Of a DNA stretch of 64,000 nucleotides, positions 1 to 8,173 are shown piece after piece; position 1 is the first letter of the stretch, and each line of letters opens with the position of its first letter. A program made the position numbers and the translations under genes. The notes beneath the pieces were generated by a model, which saw only the letters and a list, made by a program, of their open reading frames with translations, was not told where the DNA came from and ran no database searches. The stretch comes from Candidatus Kouleothrix ribensis (lineage in GTDB: Bacteria; Chloroflexota; Chloroflexia; Chloroflexales; Roseiflexaceae): the NCBI GenBank assembly GCA_016722075.1, contig JADKGW010000001.1, positions 4,278,001-4,342,000 on the forward strand, written 5' to 3'.

Positions 1-1
1 C

Positions 2-115
2 TCGCTGCTGCGCACGATCGAGGCGGCCTGGCAGCTGCCACTCCTGGGCCACGCCGACTGCGCGTGCTCGCCGACCATGGCCGATTTCTTTCAGCCAGGG
101 ACGGCCAGGCGCTGA
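2..115 (+). CDS. C-terminus of a phosphoesterase-family protein (partial)
   Basis: The frame is open from the window edge to a TGA at 113-115. It encodes SLLRTIEAAWQLPLLG, then a short Cys-containing stretch and MADFF near the end. SLLRTIE..W.LP.LG followed by a terminal M..FF is typical of the C-terminus of acid-phosphatase/phospholipase C-like phosphoesterases. Only 37 residues are visible, so the family call rests on this tail and the substrate cannot be inferred. The gene ends 21 bases before the convergent HAD gene. Confidence 0.5.
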   Translation, partial: SLLRTIEAAWQLPLLGHADCACSPTMADFFQPGTARR

Positions 116-135
116 GGGGCGTATCGCCAGCTGTG

Positions 136-864
136 CTATGGGGAGATTTGCGGGGGCGCCTGGTGCTCGAGCTGCTCGAGCAGGCCTGGCAGCAAGCCGA
201 GGTGATCAATCTGGTGGAAGCCTGGCCGATCGGCCGGCGGCGGCTCGGCAACCTCGTGGGCCCAGGTGAGATCGTGCGGCACGTATACTGCGCTGGCCCC
301 AAGCTCGAGCACCGGCAGGATGTCGGAGCGCAGCGAGTTCCCAACCATGAGGAACCGTTCTGGCGTGATCGCGTGGCGCTGTAAGAGCCGGCGATAGCTC
401 TGCAGGCTCTTATCGCTCACGATCTCGATATGGCTAAAGTGCTGAGCCAGCCCCGAGCGCACGACCTTTAGCTCCTGGTCGCGCAGGTCGCCCTTGGTCA
501 TCATCATCAGCGTATAGCGCGTCGCCAGCTGGGCGATCGTCTCGGCCACATGCGCGAGCAGCTCGACATCGGCCGCGAGCATAGTTTTCGCCAGATCGAT
601 CAGCACCTGGATATCGCCGCCTGAGATACGCCCCTCGGTCAGCTCGACGGCGGTCTCGATCATCGAGAGTGCGAAGGCCTTGATGCCGTAGCCGAAGTGC
701 TGAAGGTTGCGCATCTCCGTCTGGTACAGGCGCTGATCGATCCACTCAGGGCCGTGATAATGGGCCAGCAGCTGCTTGAACCGGGCCTGCGCCTGGGAGT
801 ACAGGCGCTCGTTGTGCCAGAGCGTATCATCGGCGTCGAACGCAATCACCTGGAAATATGCCAT
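136..864 (-). CDS. HAD-superfamily hydrolase
   Basis: This 242-residue protein is a cytoplasmic haloacid-dehalogenase-like hydrolase, probably a phosphatase of a small phosphorylated metabolite. All four HAD motifs are visible: motif I DADDTLW with nucleophile Asp10 and acid/base Asp12, motif II MMTKGD around residue 123, a motif III Lys near 152, and motif IV GNSLRSD with an acidic residue at about 181. The helical segment at residues 20-100 fits a C1-type cap. The length is normal for the family. It converges on the phosphoesterase fragment to its left. The substrate cannot be told from sequence. Confidence 0.9.
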   Translation of the reverse strand: MAYFQVIAFDADDTLWHNERLYSQAQARFKQLLAHYHGPEWIDQRLYQTEMRNLQHFGYGIKAFALSMIETAVELTEGRISGGDIQVLIDLAKTMLAADVELLAHVAETIAQLATRYTLMMMTKGDLRDQELKVVRSGLAQHFSHIEIVSDKSLQSYRRLLQRHAITPERFLMVGNSLRSDILPVLELGASAVYVPHDLTWAHEVAEPPPADRPGFHQIDHLGLLPGLLEQLEHQAPPQISP

Positions 865-1037
865 GATCTTGCTCGCTTTAGCTGTGGGCTGGCAGCATGC
901 CGATCGCGCAACAAAGGCGACCCGGCCAGGAACCGCCGGGGACTCGTAGCAACTAGGCCGCCGGGCCGCGCATGGTGGTGGCCGACCATGGCGGCATGGT
1001 ATTGCAAAGAGCTGTAGGAGCTTGCGAGAGGATACTG

Positions 1038-1114
1038 TGGTCGGGGCGACTGGATTCGAACCAGCGACCTCCTGAACCCCATTCAGGTGCGCTACCAGAC
1101 TGCGCTACGCCCCG
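1038..1114 (-). tRNA. tRNA-Pro (anticodon GGG)
   Basis: The minus strand folds as a full cloverleaf. The 7-bp acceptor stem begins with C1 and pairs with G72, the C1-G72 pair being characteristic of bacterial tRNA-Pro. The anticodon stem CCTGA/TCAGG encloses loop ATGGGGT with anticodon GGG at 1078-1080. The T-loop is GGTTCGAATCC, the discriminator is A, and the 3' CCA is encoded (1038-1040). No other tRNA was seen in the window. Confidence 0.95.
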
Positions 1115-1170
1115 ATGATTGTGGTATTGTAGCGCAGGCCGCTGGTGCTGTCAATGTTGTTGCGGGTTTC

Positions 1171-1567
1171 GGGGCGCTTCGCCCCGCGCCCCTCAGCCAG
1201 GATGCTCCGGGGCGCTTCGCCCCCGTGCCCCCAGCCAGGATGCTCCGGGGCGCGTCGCCCCCGGCCCCCAGCCAGGATGCTCCGGGGCGCGTCGCCCCCA
1301 GCCCCCCAGCCGGGATGCTCCGGGGCGCTTCGCCCCCAGCCAGGATGCTCCGGGGCGCTTCGCCCCCGTGCCCCCCCAGCCAGGATGCTCCGGGGCGCTT
1401 CGCCCCCGTGCCCCCAGCCAGGATGCTCCGGGGCGCGTCGCCCCCGTGCCCCCCAGCCAGGATGCTCCGGGGCGCTTCGCCCCCAGCCCCCCAGCCAGGA
1501 TGCTCCGGGGCGTGTCGCCCCCGTGCCCCCAGCCAGGATGCTCCGGGGCGCTTCGCCCCCGTGCCCC
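1171..1567. repeat. Tandem array of about 11 GC-rich hairpin units (30-40 bp each)
   Basis: Each unit holds the small palindrome GGGGCGCTTCGCCCC (or CGCGTCG variants) followed by a C-rich spacer and AGCCAGGATGCTCC. Spacer length differs between units. All frames are open, giving long spurious Pro/Ala/Gly-rich ORFs on both strands. A shorter array of the same unit lies at 13690-13828, and both arrays are followed by the same 3' flank and then an RHS core. Confidence 0.9.
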
Positions 1568-1876
1568 CGATTAGGGGAACCCGGCCGGTTCCCCTAACAC
1601 CCCTCCGGCAAGGAAGGCCATCCCAACCCACTGCACATCGACTCATGCCATGGCCAAGCGACTCAGTTGGTGCGCACCAAAGCACGCATGTGTGTGCCAA
1701 CAAACGTTGGGGCTGCCCCTCATGCCATGGCCGAGCGACTCAGTTGGTGCGCACCAAAGCACGCATGTGTGTACCAACAAACGTTGGGGCTGCCCCTCAT
1801 GCCATGGCCGAGCGATTCAGGCGCCGTGTATCACGGCACGTATCGTATCGCTAACGATACGTTGGGGCTGCCCTAA
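1568..1876. repeat. Duplicated cassette with 77-bp tandem units upstream of an RHS core
   Basis: The segment starts with the inverted pair GGGGAACC/GGTTCCCC, then carries two 77-bp units (1644-1720 and 1721-1797) and a third divergent partial one. Each unit contains the perfect palindrome TTGGTGCGCACCAA and a CCAAC...GTTGG stem. A nearly identical copy with a single unit lies at 13829-14055. No gene is apparent in it. Confidence 0.85.
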
Positions 1877-1989
1877 GGCATGTGCGCAGAACGATACACA
1901 TACGACAGCGCAAATTAGGGGGTCCGAGGTGCAACCCCGGCGCTGGGGTGCCGGGGCCGGCGCCAGCCCCTGCCGCCGGAGGCACCGGC
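1877..1989. repeat. GC-rich dispersed palindromic repeat, copy 1
   Basis: It consists of a GCATGYGCGC-like lead, an A/T-richer spacer ending near GGGGTCC, and then back-to-back stems of the form RCCCCGGCG...GGGGCCGGCG. The same organisation recurs at 5322-5578, 14056-14187, 18879-19130 and 20270-20415. Here it abuts the start of RHS homology at 1990. Confidence 0.75.
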
Positions 1990-2940
1990 GTCGCGTCCCT
2001 GCACGCCGACCACCTGGGCAGCCTCAGCGTGGCCTCCGATGCAGCGGCGAACGGCACGCCACAAACGTTCACGCCCTGGGGCACGATCAAGCGCGGTGGC
2101 ATCAGTGCAACATCGCTCAACTTCACGGGCCAGCGGCTGGACAGCGGCACCGGGCTGCTGTACTATCATGCGCGGTATTATGATCCGGTGCTGGGAAGGT
2201 TTGTCAGCGCGGATAGTGTGGTGCCGGGCAGCGCGTCAGGGGGCATGGATGGGGTGCAGCTGCGCCCGCTGACGGTCGATTTCCACGAGCCGGGGTTTCT
2301 GGGACAGATTGCTAGCGAGAACCGTGGTAACGACGATAAACTGAACACGATGGGGCTACAAAACCCGCAGGCGCTCAATCGTTACAGTTATACGCAGAAT
2401 AATCCGCTGCGATGGATAGATTCAACGGGGCATTGGACAGCTTCGGTTTGTTTATGCTTTTCCGGAGATGTAGTCTTTGGCGGTGGTAGTGTTGGGTTCG
2501 AGCTTTCCTTCGATGGTGAAGGCAACATTGGTGTAGGATATAGTTGGGATACCGTGGCGACAACAGCAGCTGCAGGTGCGGGAGTTTCCTTGGATATTGG
2601 GTACTCGCCGGATGAGCCGGAAATTGGCGCTATGGGAACCTCTATTGTAACTGGTGGGTCTGTTGATGTTGGAGTAGCGATTGGAGCGGATTACGAAAAA
2701 TATAAGGCATCAGAAACCACAGCCTATAACAAGGTTTCTCTTTCGGTTGGTGTTGGTATAAAAGCATCGTTCTTTCCAGGATTACCCGTTCCTATTCCTG
2801 CTGAAGGTCATGTTGGTGCATCTGGAGGGAATCCGGTTGCATCAATAAATCCTCGCCGAGCCTACGAAACATTCGAGCGTGAAGGTCGGAATGCGTTCAA
2901 GCGGATGGCTCCCAGCAATCTTTGGCCATCAGATTGGTAA
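1990..2940 (+). pseudogene. RHS-repeat core and C-terminal tail, 5'-truncated (RHS-1)
   Basis: From about 1990 the frame encodes the RHS-associated core: DHLGSLSVASDA, FTGQRLDSGTGLLYYHARYY, DPVLGRFVSAD and NRYSYTQNNPLRWIDSTGH. About 170 residues of Gly-rich, low-homology tail follow, ending in LWPSDW. Intact RHS toxins are large secreted or cell-surface proteins whose variable tail is the toxin; here the whole N-terminal shell is missing and the frame runs back only into repeats. The tail drops in GC relative to the core, as expected for an exchangeable toxin cassette. An insertion (GSASGGMDGV and following residues) between the core and NRYSY motifs is unusual. Toxic activity cannot be assigned. 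Confidence 0.75.
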
Positions 2941-3159
2941 CTGGATTACCGCAAGCAATGCTGCATGAATTGTAGTGCCGCTGGAAATGGATATATGCTC
3001 CATACTCTAAAAGCGGCATTATAGAACATTTATAGTGAGGTTTCTATGGCAATCTTTCTAGAACCATAAACGGGTCTCAGGCTTTATTCAAACATATTTA
3101 CCAAGGAAGCAGTCTGAAGATTTGAGTTGTTTGCAAATCATTTTGGATTACTATATAAT

Positions 3160-3691
3160 ATGACAACGCGATTATATGACAGGCAAGAATATCTTGAGAG
3201 ACTCAGAATGAGCTATCAAATATATTTCGACTTTATGCAGTCGAAAATGAACTGGTTTAACCTTTGGCCAGGTGCTTTATTAATATTAATTACTATTATA
3301 TGGTTTCTGGTTTCAAAAAAAGACTAGGGGGCGTATTTATTTCATTTCATTTTTTCTTGCTTTTCAAATTGCAATACTTTCTTTTTTTATTTTTATATCG
3401 TACAATCAATTTGCGTATTATTCCGATAAGTTTAAGAAAAACGAATATAGCATCGTTGAAGGAATAGTGACTAATCATGAACCTGTAACGTATGGAGATG
3501 GTGGACGTGAGAGCTTTGAAGTAAATGGTATTCAATTCGCGTTTTTGGGAAAAGATCCCCCTCCTGTTTTTAATCAGACAGTTGCTAAAGGCGGGAAAAT
3601 AAGAAATGGTTTACAAGTTAAAATATATTACACTAGCCGCTATGGTGCTGTTCCACGCTGGGCAATTCTCCGTATTGAGATAAAAAAGTAA
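3160..3691 (+). pseudogene. Small two-TM membrane protein, frameshifted at an A7 run
   Basis: An ATG at 3160 opens a frame with one TM segment (LWPGALLILITIIWFLVS) that stops at 3325-3327, just after the run of seven A at about 3316. The next frame has no start of its own but is open from about 3287 to 3691. It encodes a second TM segment (ISFFLAFQIAILSFFIFISY) and a soluble domain IVEGIVTNHEP...ESFEVNGIQFAF...GGKIRNGLQVKIYY. That domain resembles a family of small bacterial membrane proteins of unknown function with EGVVENF/ESFTVNG motifs. One extra A in the A7 run would explain the split. GC is much lower than the genome. It may be an RHS-associated immunity gene, but this is inference. Confidence 0.5.
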
Positions 3692-3744
3692 TGGTTCTTC
3701 GGGACTTCTCGTGGTTGACAAATTCGTTATGCTTCATCAGGAAG

Positions 3745-4029
3745 AACAAAAGAGTTCCTCGGCCGGCATCCAGATGCGCAAGGTCGCATTCAGCCGCTCA
3801 ATATATGTTGTGTTGATGCGGCCTAGTTCAACTTGGGTTGCGTGCATGATCGCTTCAGCCTGTTCAGGCTGCCATGCGCCAATCGCCGGCTGATACTGAC
3901 CAGCCGCCGCCCGACCCGCTGCTTTACGACTTGGACGATGTGCAGATCGTCGCAGACCACCAGCGGCGGTTGTCCGCGCTTGCCCATCGGCATCGGATTG
4001 CGAAACAATTTGTTACCGCAGCCGAGCAG
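3745..4029 (-). pseudogene. Transposase C-terminal remnant
   Basis: Read in shifting frames, the minus strand gives GKRGQPPLVVCDDLHIVQVVKQ and then INTTYIERLNATLRIW. The latter is the conserved end of a DDE transposase (NTxYIERLNxTxR motif). At least one frameshift separates the two pieces and no start or terminal repeats are left. The element family is uncertain (IS1-like is possible). Confidence 0.5.
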
Positions 4030-4395
4030 CGGCCCGGCTCTTTTGGGGCGACGTGGAATGCTTGGGGCCAAGCAGCATTAACTGATGCAAGTCAGGCGCA
4101 GGACTTTTTCGTCTATCGTAGCGGCGATCGTATCAGTGGCGCTATGAAGGTGGTTGACCACGCCGATTCACTCTTCATCAGTCAATTTGAGAGCCTGGGA
4201 GGACGATCATCGGTGAGCCTTATTCAAACCGCAATCCGCGAAAGCATCGCGAGAGGCTTTGGTGTCCAACTTAGTGGCGAACCTGTAGCGAAAGCGTTGG
4301 ATTTCTGGAAGCATGTAGGTTTCGAGGCAATGGCGAATGGCGAGTATGTATTGACCGCTGAGAAAGCTGCGGAGTTTCTTAAGAATTATCGTTAA
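4030..4395 (+). pseudogene. GNAT-like acetyltransferase tail, 5'-truncated
   Basis: About 120 residues are recognisable: GSFGATWNAWGQAAL, then FFVYRSGDRISGAMKVVDHADSLFISQFES, and FWKHVGFEAM near the end. The pattern matches the GNAT fold, with beta4/beta5 strands and the C-terminal FW..xGFE element. Similar domains occur as C-terminal tails of polymorphic toxins and as free-standing proteins. Its 5' part is replaced by the antisense transposase remnant, so it is probably a detached RHS tail. The acetyl-CoA P-loop (Q/RxxGxG/A) is not intact. Confidence 0.5.
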
Positions 4396-4422
4396 TATGG
4401 CTCGGCGCGAGGAGTGTATTTC

Positions 4423-4806
4423 ATGATAATTGTCTCTATCTATAAATCGGGCAGAGATCATGCGCAAAAAAGCTTTGACGATCATTTTTATATTCTTAAG
4501 GAGACGAATACGAACATACTGTTTTGGGTTGCGGATGACGAGCAGAAGTATGTCAACGTTGCCAGTAGCATTCAAATATGGGTAAGAAATGCCCAGATTA
4601 CTCCGACTATACACTCTATCTTACCGGAGTGGAGTGCGATACTTGATGGGATACGCTTGCCACAAGGATTTTATGATAGCATCCGCGTTGCCGGGAGGGC
4701 GGTAGAATTACTGTATCAAGAATATCGATTTACGTGTTCATTCGGTGGCGACCCAATTGGACAGATCGCAGATATTCATCCCGTATTTTTAGGATCTTTA
4801 CGATAG
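4423..4806 (+). CDS. Hypothetical protein, possible immunity protein
   Basis: This 127-residue protein starts at an ATG preceded by AGGAG with 8-base spacing; a GTG at 4414 overlaps that ribosome site and is less likely. The sequence (MIIVSIYKSGRDHAQKSFDDHF...) matches no family I recognise. It has no signal peptide or TM segment and its GC is low. It lies 27 bases after the GNAT-like tail, the position usual for an immunity gene of a polymorphic toxin. The role is inferred from position only. Confidence 0.5.
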   Translation: MIIVSIYKSGRDHAQKSFDDHFYILKETNTNILFWVADDEQKYVNVASSIQIWVRNAQITPTIHSILPEWSAILDGIRLPQGFYDSIRVAGRAVELLYQEYRFTCSFGGDPIGQIADIHPVFLGSLR

Positions 4807-4878
4807 CGTGTATAACCGCCTGTATCTTCGTGGTTCTCCTTCCTTCGTCAAGAACGGGATACCAACTTCCGCCGACGT

Positions 4879-5321
4879 AGATTTCGGGCGGCGGCAGCGA
4901 CGCGTTTGTGGCCAAACTGAGCCAGCCCACCGTCGCCCTGAACACTGCGACGGCGAGCGTCGGCGAAAGCGCTGGGGCGATCAATCTCACCATCACGCTG
5001 AGCGCTGCCGCGCCGATGACCGTCACCGTCAATTATGCCACCAGCGATGGCACGGCGACGGCCGGCAGCGACTACAGCGCCACCAGCGGCACGCTGACGT
5101 TCGCGCCAGGCGTGTCGAGCCAGAGCATCAGCATGCCCATCCTCAGCGACCTGAGCGACGAGCCAAACGAAACGCTGACCCTCACGCTCAGCGCACCAAG
5201 CGGCGCGCGGCTCGGCACGCCCAGCGCCGCCACGATCACGATCACCGACGACGACGCCACCCCCACCGTCGCCTGGCAGACCAGCAGCGTCAGCGTGAGC
5301 GAAGCCGCTGGCAGCGCGCTC
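4879..5321 (+). pseudogene. SBBP/Calx-beta domain fragment of a large surface protein
   Basis: The frame reads SGGGSDAFVAKLS, the end of an SBBP beta-propeller repeat. A complete Calx-beta domain follows: VSVGESAGAINLTITLS..., VNYATSDGTATAGSDYSATSGTLTFAPG, LSDEPNETLTLTLSAPSGA and TITITDDD. The start of a second Calx-beta domain (VSVSEAAGSALV) is cut at about 5321 by a GC-rich repeat. There is no start codon upstream. It is a detached piece of a secreted adhesin/RHS-type protein; further Calx-beta pieces lie near 12428 and 18841. Confidence 0.7.
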
Positions 5322-5578
5322 GTCACCCCGCGGGGCTGCCGCCGCCGTGCGACGAAGCGACGCCGGCTGAAACCGGCTGCGCATGCATACCCCCAGCGCT
5401 GCCCCGCGCGGGTGCCACGCCCCATGCGGGCAGCCCCAAGGCATGCGCGCCGGGCGATCGGGCTGCGATAGCATGAAATACGGGGTCCGGGGTGGAACCC
5501 CGGCGGCGGGGTGCAGGGGGCTGGCGGCAGCCCCCTGCCGCGGGGTGCGGGGGCGCGCAGCCCCCGCCAACATGCCAG
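5322..5578. repeat. GC-rich dispersed palindromic repeat, copy 2 (long form)
   Basis: It joins the cut Calx-beta fragment to the RHS fragment that follows. It contains GCCGGCTGAAACCGGC, a TGCGCATGCAT segment, GCGGGCAGCCCCAAGGCATG, and then GGGGTCCGGGGTGGAACCCC and stacked GGGGGCGCGCAGCCCCC stems. The long form is shared with 18879-19130, which is also joined to a cut Calx-beta piece. Confidence 0.75.
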
Positions 5579-6547
5579 CGCCGCACACTCAGGCGCGCAC
5601 GGTCGGTGGGCAGGCCTACAGCTACGACGCCAACGGTAATCTGCTCAGCGGCGGGCGCAGCTTCACCTGGGATCCCGAGAACCGGCCAAGCCAGATCGTC
5701 AGCGGCACGGTGACCGAGACCTACGCCTACGACGCCGACGGCGAGCGGATCAGCCGCACCAGCGCTGGCACGACGACTATCTACCTCCAGGGGTCGTGGG
5801 AAGAGACCACAACCGGCGCCGTCAAACGGTACTACCTGCTGGATCAGGAGGTGGTGGCGGTACGCGACAGCGCCGCCGGCAATGCGGTGAGCTACTTGCA
5901 TGGCGATCACCTGGGCAGCCTCAGCGTTGCCTCCGACGCGGCAGCGAACGGCACGCCACAAACGTTCACCCCCTGGGGCACGATCAAGCGCGGTGGCATC
6001 AGCGTCACGAGCTTGAACTTTACCGGCCAGCGCCTCGACAGCGGCACCGGGCTGCTGTACTATCATGCGCGGTATTATGATCCGGTGCTGGGGCGGTTCC
6101 TCTCGCCGGATAGTCTCATTCCCAACGCCCGCGATCCCCAGGATTTTAATCGCTACAGCTATGCCAAGAACAACCCGCTGCGGTATACTGACCCGACCGG
6201 GCATTGCGTGTGGGATGCGTGTGTCCTTGAAGCCGCCGCCGTGGTCATCGCCATCAGCGAGGGGGGCGCGATGGCACTCGGCACAGCGGCGATCGGCGCG
6301 GGCACGGCGGCGTCGTATGCGGCGGCAGGCGGAGGAACGGCGTATACGACCGATGCGGCGGGGGCGATTATTCCCGATACGGCCAGCGCTGCGTCGGATC
6401 AGCCAGATGCGGGGGCCGAGGAAGAACAAGCACCTTCTGGGCCGACTGAGCCTTATAATCGGAAAAAGCATTATGGCAATACCCCAACCAAGGCAGATCG
6501 CGAAGCCGTCGGTGGCTCTCCAGATCATAATCCTCCTTTGGTTAAAC

Positions 6548-7870
6548 CTGGAGTTTTGCAGATTTGCGCGAGCGCACGGGGAGTCGTAGGATAGTGCGAA
6601 TAACCACATGAGCCGTGGGAGGGTGCGATGCCAGCGATCGTCGCGTTGCCCCAGGTGGTCGAAGATTTGGTGCGCCAGTGTGGTGACGCCTTTCCGAATG
6701 AGCCAGCGCGGATTCACTTCGCCGAGTATGTGACCGGCTTGATCGTCGCTGAGCACAAGACGGTCAGCGGTATCGCGCGCGAGTTCGCCGATGCGCCCGA
6801 CCAGTCGTGCCTGAACCGCTTCCTGACCGAGTCGCCGTGGGATCCCGAGCGCCTGAACCAGCAACGCCTGGAGTGGCTCCAAGCTGACCCGACCACGCGC
6901 TATCGGCAGGACGGCGTCATCGCGATCGACAACACCCTGATCGACCACGACGGCAAGCTGATTGAAGATGTCGGCTATTACTGGGATCATGCGGAGCATC
7001 GCCATGTCATTGCGCACGACTATCTGTTTGCGAACTACGTGAATCCCTCCGGCAAGCACTATCCGTTGGACTTCCGGCGCTTTCGGAAGCGCGAGCAGTG
7101 CGAGGACGCGCACCCGTTTGCGAGCCATACCGACCTGGTCAAGGACATGATCGACTGGGTTGTGGCCGAGGACATCCCGGGCAATTTCACGTTCGACAGC
7201 TATTTCACCAACGCACCGGTCATGAACCATATCCAGCACCACGACCGGGGGTATATTGGCGACCTGAAGTTTAACCGGGTTATCATCGTCAAAGGGCAGG
7301 AACAGACGGTCAGCGCCTGGGTACAGACCCTGCGCCCATGGTGTCGAACGAAATTCACGGTCGGCGAGCGCACGCAATGGTATTACACCACGACCGTGCG
7401 CATCCCCAAGGTCAACCATCTCGTACGCCTGCTTGTGCTCTGGTCGAGCGCTGACGCCGCCGAGCCGCGCAAGGTGCTGGTGACGAATCGGGTGCATTGG
7501 GAAGCCCACCACATCCTCAAGGTCTATCGACGGCGGTGGACCGGGACAGAGCCCTATCATCGGGACGGGAAGCACCATCTGGGCATGGGCGATTGCCAAC
7601 TGCGTGACGGATTGGGCCAGACCCGGCACATGCACCTCGTCATGCTCGTGTACAGCGCTCTGATGCGTCAGGTGAAGCACGACCGCGCCCTGGACTGGGC
7701 TCAGACACGCCTGATGACCATCGGCGAGTCCTGTCGCGCCATCGCTCGCGAAACCCTGCGAAAGACGCTCGCCTGGGCCGTCGAACAGGCCCAGCGTGGG
7801 ATGAGTCTGCCCGAAATTCAGCATCAGCTTGCCTTGGCGTAGATTCTTACAGGAATCTGCAAAACTTCAG
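6548..7870 (+). mobile_element. Intact IS4-superfamily (IS701-like) insertion sequence
   Basis: The 1323-bp element has 17-bp imperfect terminal repeats at 6548-6564 and 7854-7870 (CTGGAGTTTTGCAGATT against CTGAAGTTTTGCAGATT, one mismatch). It is flanked by TTAAAC on both sides (6542-6547 and 7871-7876). The duplication may be the whole TTAAAC or only TTAA, which fits the YTAR target usual for IS701; both readings give the same restored host sequence. It carries one transposase gene. Confidence 0.9.
6628..7842 (+). CDS. IS4-superfamily (IS701-like) DDE transposase
   Basis: This 404-residue transposase covers most of the element and starts at an ATG preceded by GGGAGGG. The first catalytic Asp lies in IAIDNTLIDHDGKLIEDVG near residue 95, followed by WDHAEHRHVIAHDY. 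The second is in FTFDSYFTNAPV, and the Glu is expected in the C-terminal YRRRWTGTEPYHRDGKHHLGMGDCQLR stretch. The length is full for the family and there is no frameshift, so the element may still move. The 3' end of a related gene survives at 9131-9213. Confidence 0.9.
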   Translation: MPAIVALPQVVEDLVRQCGDAFPNEPARIHFAEYVTGLIVAEHKTVSGIAREFADAPDQSCLNRFLTESPWDPERLNQQRLEWLQADPTTRYRQDGVIAIDNTLIDHDGKLIEDVGYYWDHAEHRHVIAHDYLFANYVNPSGKHYPLDFRRFRKREQCEDAHPFASHTDLVKDMIDWVVAEDIPGNFTFDSYFTNAPVMNHIQHHDRGYIGDLKFNRVIIVKGQEQTVSAWVQTLRPWCRTKFTVGERTQWYYTTTVRIPKVNHLVRLLVLWSSADAAEPRKVLVTNRVHWEAHHILKVYRRRWTGTEPYHRDGKHHLGMGDCQLRDGLGQTRHMHLVMLVYSALMRQVKHDRALDWAQTRLMTIGESCRAIARETLRKTLAWAVEQAQRGMSLPEIQHQLALA

Positions 7871-8173
7871 TTAAACGATACTATGAGGGTAATCCTAACA
7901 CAGGAAAAAAGCCTGGTTATCAACAAACACCCCAAAAACGTGCCGAAAGTGCGTAGGATCGCAAGAGAATGCAAAAATCAACCATACCAGAGCAGAAGAA
8001 GCAAGGTGGAGAAATGTCCAAATACTCCAAAGAGAAAAGAAACAATATGGATTTTAAATAGGCGTGCGCAAAAAATCACAGATCTTGCGGCAATACTTAA
8101 ATAATTATCCAAAATATCTGTGATTTTACTAAACCTTGATGTAGTAACCGTTTATGAAAGGCAGGGATGAACC

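Larger units (their letters stand above)
5590..8061 (+). pseudogene. RHS-repeat protein with toxin tail, split by an IS (RHS-2)
   Basis: From 5590 the frame encodes RHS/YD repeats (YSYDANGNLLSGGRSFTW, ETYAYDADGERISRT), the full RHS core (HYHARYYDP to NRYSYAKNNPLRYTDPTGH) and a tail ending SPDHNPPLVK at about 6546. An IS element occupies 6548-7870. Removing it with one copy of TTAAAC restores PLVKRYYEGNPNTGKKPGYQQ and later GGEMSKYSKEKRNN, ending at TAG 8059-8061. This DHxPPLV..YYEGNP.TG.KPGYQ...QGG.MS.YSKE tail is a known RHS C-terminal module with a nuclease-like conserved DH. A second lesion, an in-frame TAG at 7954-7956, lies inside the tail. The toxin is therefore doubly inactivated and has lost its N-terminus. 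Confidence 0.8.

Noticed and set aside
136..384. Plus-strand 106-residue ORF at 64-384
   Set aside because: It overlaps the HAD gene, which has complete family motifs, and the end of the phosphoesterase frame.
1087..1854. Long Pro/Gly/Ala-rich ORFs in several frames over the hairpin array
   Set aside because: All frames are open because the GC-rich units contain no stops; composition is pure repeat and no ribosome site or homology is seen.
5323..7824. An 833-residue minus-strand ORF antisense to RHS-2 and the transposase
   Set aside because: It crosses an IS boundary and two genes with clear homology on the plus strand; its translation shows no domain.
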